Shown here piece after piece: positions 34,427-46,800 of a stretch of DNA of 64,000 bases. The notes below the pieces were generated by a model. It did no database searches, was not told the origin of the DNA, and saw nothing but the letters and a program-made list of their open reading frames with translations. Both the position numbers and the translations under genes were made by a program. Numbering within the stretch: position 1 is the first letter of the stretch; each line of letters opens with the position of its first letter. The stretch covers positions 26,347,649 to 26,411,648 of the forward strand of contig NC_087063.1 in NCBI RefSeq assembly GCF_963678635.1, written 5' to 3'. This DNA comes from Symsagittifera roscoffensis (lineage: Eukaryota; Xenacoelomorpha; Acoela; Convolutidae).

Positions 34427-34825
34427 TCAATTTGTCAGATTTTTGACTCCTGTTAAGTTTCTATCTTTTTTCGAAACAGCTGATTTGCTTTTCTTCACCT
34501 CCTTTGGTTTAATTGATAGCACGCTTTGTCTAATATTCATGCCTCTGTAAATAGTGGCGTAGTTATCGTCTACAATCATTGCTGATCTCCTCGCATTTAA
34601 AGTTGGTTTGCGCCCTATTTTTTCCTTCACTTTTTTATTGCACCAAACTAGAAAAAGAGCAATGAAAAACATAACTGTCATGATTCCACTGCTGAATACA
34701 CTTAAGCATGCAAATCCAGTGGTTACTCCTGAGTCGTACTCAATGCATGAACCTCTCTGACCTTCATCCGATATTTGCCACTGCTTGCAATTGGAATCGA
34801 AAATGGCGCCCGCAATTAGAGGTCC
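34427..34825 (-). CDS. SLCO exon 9 (TM12, C-terminal tail, stop)
   Basis: Acceptor CTCTACAAG. Starts GPLIAGAIFDSNCKQWQ, then CIEYDSG, TM12 (GIMTVMFFIALFLVW) and a basic cytoplasmic tail with a possible YATIYRGMN phosphorylation patch. TGA at 34427-34429. Confidence 0.92.
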   Translation of the reverse strand, partial: GPLIAGAIFDSNCKQWQISDEGQRGSCIEYDSGVTTGFACLSVFSSGIMTVMFFIALFLVWCNKKVKEKIGRKPTLNARRSAMIVDDNYATIYRGMNIRQSVLSIKPKEVKKSKSAVSKKDRNLTGVKNLTN

Positions 34826-37800
34826 CTTGTAGAGCTCTTTTTCCTTGACTTTTTGAAAACCTAACCTAGCTACAGTGCTGATTTAAATTATCCGGACAAA
34901 TTGAACAAAACTTGAATTTTCAAACACGTTTTTCTCAAATTGGGTTAAGATTAGACAAAAGTGAAGAGAACAAAAGTTGCTTAGAATTTCATCAGAATTA
35001 ATATGGTGCATTTTTTCTCCGAAATTCTCAACCAAAATTTTATCTCAAAAATTGGCCATTTTGGCTTTTTTTAATTAATCAATAAAAACGCTGAAACTAC
35101 TTTGATAATTGATGAAAAAAGTATGTCACAAGAAGCCTCTTACACAGCCCAACAAAGTTCCAGGAGGGTTGAATCTCCAAAAATCTGTATAAGAGAAAAT
35201 ATTTTTGCTTGCTAGTCAAGAAATGCGACTTTTACTATATAAAACCCAAAATTTCTGCGTAAAAGCAAATTTTAAACAATTTGCGCAAATTTTTGGAGAT
35301 TCAACCCTTCTAGAACTTTGTTGGGCTGTGTAAGAAGCTTCTTGTGACATGATTTTTTCATCAATTATCAGAATAGTTTCAGCGTTTTTATTGATTAATT
35401 AAAAAAAGCCAAAATGGCCAATTTTTGAGATAAAATTTTGGTTGAGAATTTCGGAGAAAAATTGCACCATGTTAATTCTGATGAAATTCTAAGCAACTTT
35501 TGTTCTTTTCACTTTTTGTCTAATCGTAACCCAATTTGAGAAAAACGTGTTTGAAAATTCAAGTTTTGTTCATTTTGTCCGGATAATTTAAATCAGGTCT
35601 GTATTAGATCAGATTAACTTAATTTGAAATATTGTTGCAATTAAGATTGATTTTTCAAAACATTGAAAAATAATGGCCAAAACCAGGGGCAGATCTCAAA
35701 ATTTATTGAGGGGTAAGGGCCAATTTTCTGTTTTTGCGAGTTTTTTAAGCACCATAAGGACTATTTCGACAAAATTTTCAACGCCGCAAGCAATTTTTTG
35801 TTTAAAAAATAGACAAAAAAAGCCGTTTATGGCAATGTTTAGAAAGTTTTGACCAAAAAATCGCGTTTTCTCGGCGCGCGCTCCCCCTCAAAACTATTAT
35901 ATATTGGGGCAAAATTATTATATATTGGGGCTATTATATATTGGGGAAGACCCTTTGAGTGCAGAAGGGGTCAAATTCCTGAGAAAGGGGAGAACCCCCC
36001 GGAATCCGCCCCTGGACGAAACATTATCGGGTTGATCAATGTTAATTCCACTATCTGCTTAGAATCTTCAACACGAGTCCTCAAATCAAATATGGATAAA
36101 ATTTGATAACAACTACATATAAAAAAGGGAAAGGGGAATAGGAGAGAAAAAGAGTCGCGCCTGGATAGTACCGAATACGCGAACGATGAACAAATTGACT
36201 CCAAAGTACAGAGAAGTGTATTCCGAGTCCACCGACTGTCCGTGTGCTGACTCGGCTGCTGGGATGTTGAAAAAGAGAGTGAAGCAGATCATAGAGAACA
36301 TGAAGTAGAGAAAGCGCAATTTGTTCGGCTCGCAGAAGTTTTTGAAGGAGCAGCTGCCAGGCAGAAATTCTTCTACTTTTATTTCATCTGTAAAGATGCG
36401 CGATAGATGCAGTAAATATACACTCAAGATTTTAAAAGTTTTTCAGAAAAGTATGGAAATGAACAATCCATAAATGAAAAAAAAATCACATCGTACCTAC
36501 TTCAGAAAGCTCTCATTTTAAAAACGATACAGCTATGCGAAGAAAAATTCTTCAAATGACTGCGTGTGATTCACGCTCAAAAAAATCATTTTTCATAGTT
36601 TTATAAAGATCAATTTTTAAATTTTTCACATCAAATTTTTTCAGCCCTCAAACAAACCTCTTAATGTGTTATGCTATTTTCGAAAAAAAAAACATAATAT
36701 GTTGATTGATATTAGTCTTTTTTGAGACACTTCTTCTTGGCGCGCATCTTGCAACCTTGATTAGCCAAGCATGAACAACTTTCATAAATAGTCGAAGAAC
36801 AACCCAAATAACACGGACTGTACACTTTGATCTTCGCATTTAGACAATAAGGGTTAAATTCAGTCATTGAACATTCACAGCGTGTGATATTGCATGCAGA
36901 TCCATTCACCTGCATAGGTTGAGAGGGGTATACTTTATGGGGTGGGTCACACTGGATGAAAAAAGCGAAGGTGCAAATGAAAGTGACCAATGAGGCACTG
37001 GAGCAGATAACCAGCATGCCCTTCAGAGAGTGATAAGCTATATTTTAGAAATAATAAAAAAGAAGACATAGCTTTACACGGACACAAAAATTAACGTCGC
37101 ATACTCAAAACGTTTTTGAAAAAAAAACAATATGTAAATTATTGAAACAACTGTCAAACTTAACACCGGCTTGTCAAATGTTTTCAAATATTTTATGGCG
37201 AGCTTTGATTTGGATAATTTTTGCTGGCGTTTTCGATTCAACCAATTTTTGCATTAAGTAATTTGGCTTTTTGGAAACAAATTGAATATTTAAAATGTTA
37301 AAACCAAGGCATGTACAAAAATCTATCACTCCCTTCATCTCAAGTTTGCAGACTTTTGGCAAAATACCTCCGCATATAAGAGCAAAGCCGGCAGCAGGCA
37401 GGAAAAATGCACCTGAAGTGAAAGCCGCTTGACTAGCACTGAATCCGAAAACTATTTCCAAGTACTTCGGAGTAAACACAGAAAGAACTGTAAGTAAAAA
37501 CCCTTCCATTGCACCTGCGAATCCCAAACACAGACAAAGAGGGTTCTTCAAAATATGACACATTCCTAGTTTGAAATCGTGACAACTTGCTAATGGAATT
37601 TCACTTTGAGCTGTGGAAATTAAGTCGCTTTCCGAGTCATCCGCTTTCAGTTCCTCGTCTTCCTCGATACTCTGATTCTCACTTTCGTTGGTTGATTTTT
37701 TGCGTCCCCAGTTGCAAAAAGTTCTGGCTGTTGGTAAGGTGGAAAAAGAAAAACTTGACGCGATAATATGAAATTATGCAAGCAAGAAATGTCAATTACA

Positions 37801-40800
37801 TATTTACTTTTTAAGACATGAAGACCGAGGCAAAGACCAATATAAACACAAAACAAGAGAGCACCAGGTTCCTTTTCAAGTAGTGCAGAAGATAAAGACC
37901 AGTTTTTGTAGCAAAAAGTCTGGAATTAAAACTTTAAAAGAAATCAACAGGTTGGAAAAGAAATCAAAGTTGAAAAGCGTTAAGGAACTCAAGGATACCA
38001 AAAAAAAATATTAGTATTTTTAAATGTTTCAACTTTCGAATTTCGGAGAAAAAATACATCAGGTTGAAAACCTTTCAGCTTTGATGATTGAAAGGTTTTT
38101 CATAAATGGAAACCAGATAAAAGCAACTGGCTCACTAAGATTTTTTCATTCCGCTGGAAAATCATAATTTTAAACTCCACTTTTGAACTTAAACTTTGTT
38201 CAAGTTTTTTTTCGCATCATTTGAAATTTTGCAATTGAACTCCATAATTTGCCTTTAGTCTAGCAAATGAGTTTTACTTAAAATCAAAATTAATAAAAGT
38301 CAAAACGCAAGAAATCAAACTGAGGTTTGAACAAATTTTAAGATTTTTACTGAAACAAAACATTCACTCGAGCTAAATAAGTCTTTTAACTGCGGTCATC
38401 GAAACTTAAAAACTGAAATCAATTTTCAAAACTTGATTTTCAATTTTCAATGCTTATTTGCACTATTTGCTGTTTCGTATCCTATCAGCGTAATATTCCT
38501 TAACTTAGCAAATGAATTGCAAATAAGCCTCAGAGGCGAAGCTGAGCTTCACGTCACTAGCAACTTACTCAAGCGTAGTATTACAAGCTAGCGAAAAGAA
38601 AACAAGACAGAAAAATTTATGTTTTTTTGCAAGTTTTGTTTCTGAGAAAAAAAAACGAAACATTCAATTTCAGAACAACAGTCGAGAAACAGAACCTCTA
38701 CATTGAATAAGATTTTGCATCATTCACCAAGCGGCCACTAGGCCCATAATACTTGAATAGACACCCATTGAACGAAAAAAAAAACAAAAAAAGCTATGAG
38801 AAAATCTTGTCAAATATACTTTTGAAAGATTCAGTTTCATTAGTTAAAATTTTTACCTCACTAAATCATTTTTACTTAACAACACAAAATCAATGAGCCA
38901 AAAATATTTTAATTGAAATAGCAAAAAAAATTTGTTTTTTACCTCATTAATATGCTGATGAAATTTCAATTTACAGTCAAAGTGAATACCACGATATTTG
39001 AAACATTCTCTATCTTCTATTTGGGTGTCATTTAAAAAAAATTGACTGGTCTTTTTTCAGTATTTTTTGCTCCGACAGTATCTCATGGTCTTGGTTTTTT
39101 TGACATTCAGTGTCAATTTGTTCTTGTCTAACCAATCAACTACTTCAAGCAAAGCCGATTGATGTGCGAAAGCAATATAGTCTTTGTTGTTTGTGGATTT
39201 CAGAAAAGTGTCATCAGCATACAAAAGTACCCCTGTGTTTTTGTGGCTATTTGCAGATCGCTTATATAGAGCATGAATAAAAGCGGGCCAAGGATAGATC
39301 CTTGAGGTACACCAAAAGGTACCAGTTTAAGTTCGGTCTTAAAAGAGTTAGTTTCGATGTACTGATAGCGATTGTCTAGGTAAGATTCCAAGAGATTTAA
39401 GACAGGCCCTCTGTATCCCATATGTTGCAATTTTATTAACAGATTAGAGTGATCAACAGTGTCAAAAACCTTTGTTAGGTCTGAAAAAGTATTCTGAACA
39501 GTTTGTTTTTTGTTCGATAGCGATGCTGAAACTTCTTCCAACAATGTAAGGATGGCGTCAAAAGTGCTTCTTTTTGATCTGAAGCCTAACTGAGTGTTTC
39601 GGATGATATTAAAATTGTCTACATATGATTGGGCTCGTTTAAAAATTAGGCCCTTGAATGGGCCCTTGAAAATCGGTACAATTTTTCCAATTTTTAAACA
39701 ATTTGGATAGATTCCTGAGGTTAGGCAGCCATTAAACATTTCAGTCAAAGTTCCTGCTAATATAGTTTTTAAATGCTTGACGAGAACAGTGTTTATATCA
39801 TAGCAATCTGTACTATATTTATTTTTTAGACTTTCGATGACTTCATTTAAATCATTTTTTTTCAAAACACCGATTGCTGCTGACGGATAACATTATTTTC
39901 CATGCAATTTGGTTTGCTTTGTGAAAGTCTGGCGCCAATATTTGCGAAATATTCGTTAAAATGGTCAGCGTCCCCCATCGATAGATTACGTGATTTGGAA
40001 TTTTTCCCTTTACCTCTCCTTTCCTTAAAAGTTTCGAAATTTTTTTTCGTTTTTCAATTAGACTCAAGCATTAAATTATTTTGATAGTAATTTCGTTTTT
40101 TTTACGGATGATTAGGTTTTTGACTATTTAATTTTGGGAACTATATTTGTTCCGGGCATCCGTTGTTTTAATATTCAAAAACTCTTGTTGTAACCGTCGT
40201 TTTTTTGCTGCTGCATTTTTTACTTCATTGTAAAAGTAAACGCTTTGGAAAAAAGTATCAACTGCCTTCACAAGGATTAAATTTATTTTTCCTAAAATCC
40301 GAGATGACTTTTGAGGGTATTCGGGTTTCCATAACTGCATACATTTGCCAATCTCATGCTGCATATAAAAACTTCATTTCTCACTTATATCCCTTTTTTA
40401 ACTTGTTCCAGTTTCTAGCAAAAAATTTTTCAGAAAAAACGTCCTTTCTCAGAAAAATTGAAAAAATTTGAACACCAAAATGATCAGACAATGAACTTTT
40501 GTTAATTTTTGTTGAGAAACTTGATGTACAGAAAAATAAGTCTATCAAAGTGCTACTACGTTCTGTCACTCTTGTTGGGAGGCAGCTCATTTTGTTTTCT
40601 AACATGCCATTTCCTATCATAATATCCTCAATTTTCATTCGCTTTATCGAGTTTAACAGAAAATTTACGTTGAAATCACTACAAACTATGTGTTCAGTTT
40701 CAGGCCCTAGCGTTAATCCATGCAAATAATTTTGCAGGCTTTCCAAGGTAGCGTTGTTTAAGAATTTGGTGGAATGTCAACACAGGTTACTACAATTTTC

Positions 40801-43800
40801 TGATTTATTTGGGTTTTTATGAGAACTGACAAGATTTGGATATGGCTATCTTTTTTTGTTTTATTATCCTATGGTCTGACCCAATGTTAACATAGATGCC
40901 AATACCTCCTCCTCGTTTAATTCTAGCGCAACTATAGGTTCGTATCCTTGAATTTGGAAAATATCACTTTCAGAGGTATTTTTGAGCCAGGTTTCAGGTA
41001 AACAAATGATATGTGAACGTTGGGCCAACTGATCTACTTCTAATTCAATTTTGCTGTTTGATAGTTGTTTTCTTTCCTTCAACCAAGGGAAATGAACTGC
41101 ACTTAAAAAGAAGCCAAAATCAAACCACGAAAAGTCAAACCACGATAAAGAACCAGCAAGACCAATCAAAGTATCTTCACAAGGTTCATTGACACCAATA
41201 AAGTTAGAACTGCTAAAACTTTTTTAATTTATAGAAAAAATGATACCAGACCACCATTTTTACATACACGGCCGTGGCTCAAATCATTGATCGCCAATCT
41301 CTATTCGCTAAAAAAAATGAAAAACCAATTCTATTCCTACCAGTTTCTCGACACTGAGAGCACTTTCTCAGACGATTAAAAACTGACCAAATCAATACTG
41401 AAAGGGCTGTGATATAATAATAATCAAGTTTGCACGTTGTTTCGTAACCGATACGGTAAAAATGAGAGTGGATTAATTAAACATACACTCGCCACAGTTT
41501 GATAGACTGGTCATAATTCTGCTTTATAGACTGATCATAATTCTCCTTTATAGACAGGTCATAATTTTGCAAGTGATCCAAGGCAGTTACGCTTTCATCC
41601 AAAAAAAGTTGTGGTAGTGGTGACCCTAAAAGTTCTGTTTTTTTTTAAAATGCTGCAATATCTACAATTCAACATGACATTGCTTCAGTTTTCAGGACAA
41701 ATATAGAAGAAAAATTAATTTATCAGCAAAAATTTTGTCAAATTTTGTCAGCAATCCATTAATGAGCATCTCAGGGCTTGATTTTATGCCCTGTTTCAAA
41801 TTTTTTATTTTTTGAATTATGAAGCGTCAAGTATGTCACTACGGTGCCTATCTACCTGTGGGAACATATCGCAGTTCGTAAGGATATCCGACAACAGGCA
41901 GCACTGAGAGGAGCAGTCCCAGTGAGGCCACTGCGAATCCGATCCAGTAGGCGCCGATGAAGTTAGGGTTGTTGGCGAACTCATTGTATTCTTGCTGCGA
42001 TAGACTTGAGTAGAACGGATGGGATCTAGACACACAAAACGTATGAAAAGCAAAATTTAAAACATAGCCAACAGTCAGTTGGAAAAGAGTCAATGAAAGA
42101 CTTATTTTTTGAAAAAATCTCAGCTTTTGAGATTAAAAAAAACACATAACATAGAAGCTGTTTGAATTTCTCCACGAATTTCAGGCTGGCAATTATTTTG
42201 ATAAAATTAACCTAACTTGAGAAAACTGGATTAATCGGTAAATTTTTTATTTCGCTAGCAAATCTGAAAACTAAATTCCCCTTTCGAAACTGGAGGTCAA
42301 TCACGTTTCTCGTGTTCTTTACACTTTTGATGGTCAATAGTAGAGTTTCCCTTCTCTTTAACAAAAGATATGAACTGAATTTAAAAGGAAAACATAGCCA
42401 TTTGAAAAAACTTCAACATGAAATTTAAAGAAAAACTAGCGTTTAACGCACCTTCGGTGCTTCGAAATTTTTCGACAACTCATGAAAAACCGCATATATT
42501 GGAAACAACATCTGCAAACTTTTAGTGTACTCTGACTGCACCCAATTACAGGGTTGGTAATTTCGAACTTTTAAATTTTTTTATTCCCATTTTAAAAGCG
42601 TCATCTCGAGAACTTAATGGGCCTCTGGAAACATTTGGAGGCCAGATTTGCAACCACTGAGAGTCTCTGAGAGCACCCTACTATAGGGTTAGGAATCCAA
42701 AACTTCGTGAATTTTTTTAAACCTATGTTTCCAGAAAAAAAATGAAAAAAAAAAACGTCTTATCTCGGCAACTAAAAGGATTTGAGCATTCATATTAAGA
42801 GGCAATATTTGAGACGCCTGGGTGTACGCTGAGAATAAGATGGTATCTTCATCAAGTTAGTAGTTTCACATTTTTTGAATTTCTTTGTAGATAAGTTTTG
42901 AGAAATTTTGAAAAAATCAAAAAACGTCACATCTCGGAAACTAAAAGCAATTGAGCAGTCGCGTTTAGCAGTCGCATGTGGCAAGATTTGCAACTCTTTA
43001 GAGTACCCTGACAACACCGAACTATAGCGTTGGGAATTTCAGAAATTGCGAAAAAAAAATTAATATAAGTTTTCTGAAATCTTTGAAAAAACCACAAGAA
43101 GCGTCACATCTCGAAAACTTCAAAGAATGAGAAGTCATATTAGGAGGCAAGATTCGCAATATTTGAGATTACTCTGACAGGACCCAACTATGCTTGGAAA
43201 TTTCAGATTTTCAGAAAAAAAATTAACATAAGTTTCTGAAATTTTTTTGAAAAAAATCACAAAAAACGCCAAATCTCGAAAACTAAAAGAATTTGAACAG
43301 TCAGATTTGGAGACAACATTTGTTATTTGTAACTCCTTAGAGTACTCTGATAGCACCCAACTACAAGGTTGGGAATTTCAAATTTTGAGAAATAATTATT
43401 TAATATTTTCTGAAATTTTTTAAAAAAAAATCACAAAAAACATAATAGCTCGAAAACTACAGGGATTTGAGCAGTCATATTTGGAGGCAAGATTCGCGAT
43501 CCTTGATAGTACTCTGACAGTACCCAACTACAGTGTTGGGAATTTCAGAATTTAGAAAAAAAAATTTAAGTTTTCTGAAAAAAATTTTGAAAAAATCACA
43601 AAAACCGTCATATCTCAAAAAGTACCAAGAATTGAGCAGTCATATTTGGAGGCAATATTTGAGACGCCTGGGTGTACGCTGAGAATAAGATTGTATCTTC
43701 ATCAAGTTAGTAGTTTCACATTTTTTGAACTTCTTTGTGGATAAGTTCTTTGAGAAATTTTGAAAAAATCAAAAAACGTCACATCTCGGAAACTAAAAGC

Positions 43801-46800
43801 AATTGAGCAGTCGCGTTTAGCAGTCGCATGTGGCAAGATTTGCAACTCTTCAGAGTACCCTGACAACACCGAGCTATAGCGTTGGGAATTTCAGAAATTG
43901 CGAAAAAAAATTAATATAAGTTTTCTGAAAACTTTGAAAAAATCACAAGAAGCGTCACATCTCGAAAACTTCAAAGAATGAGAAGTCATATTAGGAGGCA
44001 AGATTCGCAATATTTGAGATTACTCTGACAGGACCCAACTACAGGGTTGGAAATTTCAGATTTTCAGAAAAAAAATTAATATAAGTTTCTGAAATTTTTT
44101 TGAAAAAAATCACAAAAAACGTCATTTCTCGAAAACTAAAAGAATTTGAACAGTCAGATTTGGAGACAATATTTGTAATTTGTAACTCCTTAGAGTACTC
44201 TGATAGCAGCCAACTACAAGGTTGGGAATTTCAAATTTTGAGAAATAATTATTTAATATTTTCTGAAATTTTTTTAAAAAAAATCACAAAAAACATAATA
44301 GCTCGAAAACTACAAGGATTTGAGCAGTCATATTTGGAGGCAAGATTCGCGATCCTTGATAGTACTCTGACAGTACCCAACTACAGTGTTGGGAATTTCA
44401 GAATTAAAAAAAAATTTAAGTTTTCTGAAAAAATTTTTGAAAAAATCACAAAAACCGTCATATCTCGAAAAGTACAAAGAATTGAGCAGTCATATTTGGA
44501 GGCAAGATTCGCAATCTTTAAGATTACTCTGAAAGGACCCAACTACAGGGTTGGGAATTTCAAATTTTGCAAAAAAATTTAAATAAGTTTTCTGAAAATT
44601 TTTGAAAAAATCACAAAAAACGTCATATCTCGAAAACTACAAAGATTTGAACAGTCAAATTTGGAGGCAAGATTTGTAATTCCTTAGAGTACTCTGCAAG
44701 CACCCAACTACAGGGTTGGGAACTTTAGGTTTTGTAAACTACTTTGTTATTTGAAATTGCTGAAAATTTTTGAAAAAACCTCAAAAATCGTCTTATCTCC
44801 TTAACTAAAATGATTCGATTATTCAAAACTGGAGTCCAAATTCGCAAACCCTATTTCGATATTGGGCTGCTTAATTTAAACTCGGTAAAATAACAACTAA
44901 AATTAAATTGGAAAATCGAAAAAAAAATTCTTAACCATTGCAATATACGATACAGCTTAAACATGCAAAAATAACACGTTGAAAAAGCTTAAACATGGCG
45001 AGATAGTGAAGCCCGCATTTAAATATATAATAGATTATATGGCTTTAAAGCTCTTTAAATTTGAAAAACAATTTATATTTTGTAGTTTTTTCATAAAATC
45101 AACAAAAAACACGAATTATAAATTGTCATTAAAAGCAGTTAAGAAAACAAAACAAACAGCATTGAACGCAAGAAAACATAAAAATGACTACTTTTTTTTG
45201 AAAAATTTGAATTGTAAAGATTAAATATTTTCTTAAACCGCTTTAAATTTCAGGAAAAAAGTGGGTTATGTGCTTTTTTGATGAAAATTAATAAAATTTG
45301 AAAAAATTGGATCAATAGGTAAATTCTTTATTCCTCTGGGAAATAATTTGAAAATTCAAAGCCACTTTCGATCACGTTTTTTATTACCTTCCCGCACCGA
45401 CCACCTATGGATCATAATTGATTATATTGTCATAATGTGGTCAGTATCTATAAAATTACATATTTATCAATTATGATCCATTAAAAAAGTCTCATAATCC
45501 TAATATTTTTATGTCAGTAAAATCCATTCTAATCGATTAGAATCCATTGAAAGTGGATTACAATCGTTATAATTTTTATGTCAATATAAATCCATTACAA
45601 TCGACTATAATGAATTTTTTCGAGAAATTAGTCATGAAACTTACAACTTTTTTTCAAACTTTTTCATTTATTGTTTAGTGCAATTGTCACGTATTAGGTT
45701 TCATAAAATTTTACATTTCACTTCAAAAGTTTTCATTTTTTGTCTTAGATTCTTATATATTCTGATTGATTCCCCCCTTTACTTAATCCCCCCTGTTTAC
45801 GCTCCTCCCCGTTTACCCCCAACCCCCACCCCCAGTTTCTTTTACCGCCCCCCCCCCCCGCCAGTTTCTTTAACCACCCTCCCAGTTTACTTTATCCCCG
45901 TTTAAGTTTATTTTATCCTTCCACCTCCCTGCCATTCTCGCCCCCCTATGGTTGAACACGGGGGGGGGGGGGGGGTATTTATAGGTAGACTTTGGATGAA
46001 GGGGGTTAATGGTTGACACTACCAGTTTAGCTCCTCACTCCTTTTTAGGTGGGGGGAGCTAAAAATACTTGAGGGAGTTACGTTGAGACATGACATTTAG
46101 TTTAAAAAAACGTGGCATACACTTTGCAATTTTCCTGCAAAATTCGCAAATTTTCTGCAAAAACAATCGAATTTAGTGCTAATAATAAAATGGCTTATAA
46201 TAGATTATAATGGGTTATAATGGAGTTTTATTTCAAAAATAATCGATTACAATGGATTATTTTGGCAAAAATAATCGATTTCAGTACCAAAAATAATGAA
46301 ATTTAATCGATTATAATGGATCATATAGGATTAATTTTTTTTGCAAAAATAATCTATCATAATGGCAATATAATCGATTTCGTGGTCTGAATTTTTCACC
46401 TTTAATGGATTATTTTTGTCTTGGGAATCCATTATCATCGATTAGAATCCATAGGCGCTCGATGCGGGCTAACACTTTTGCTGGTCGATAGTGGATTTTG
46501 CCTTTGTTTTAACAAGAAATCAACTGAAGTTTGAAGAAAGTCAAAAATCAAACCGCAAAAAAAATCACAGAGACCTATGTAAATTTTCCTTACGTTCATG
46601 AATTCTAAATAAACGCAGTATATATTCCCTTACAAAAAGTTTTGTCCGACTCCATTAGTTTTTTTAGCCTTGAATGAGCGTCCAAGAGAAACAAAACGTA
46701 CTTTAAAACGCCCGACTCGTTCAGTAAAATGCTTAGTATGAATAATCACGAGCACCTGATAATCTCTCAGATCATCTCTCAGAAAAACATTGAAAACCAT

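Noticed and set aside
44100-44582. 160-codon open frame
   Set aside because: It runs through three satellite units and its peptide simply repeats with the unit. It is a product of the array, not a gene.
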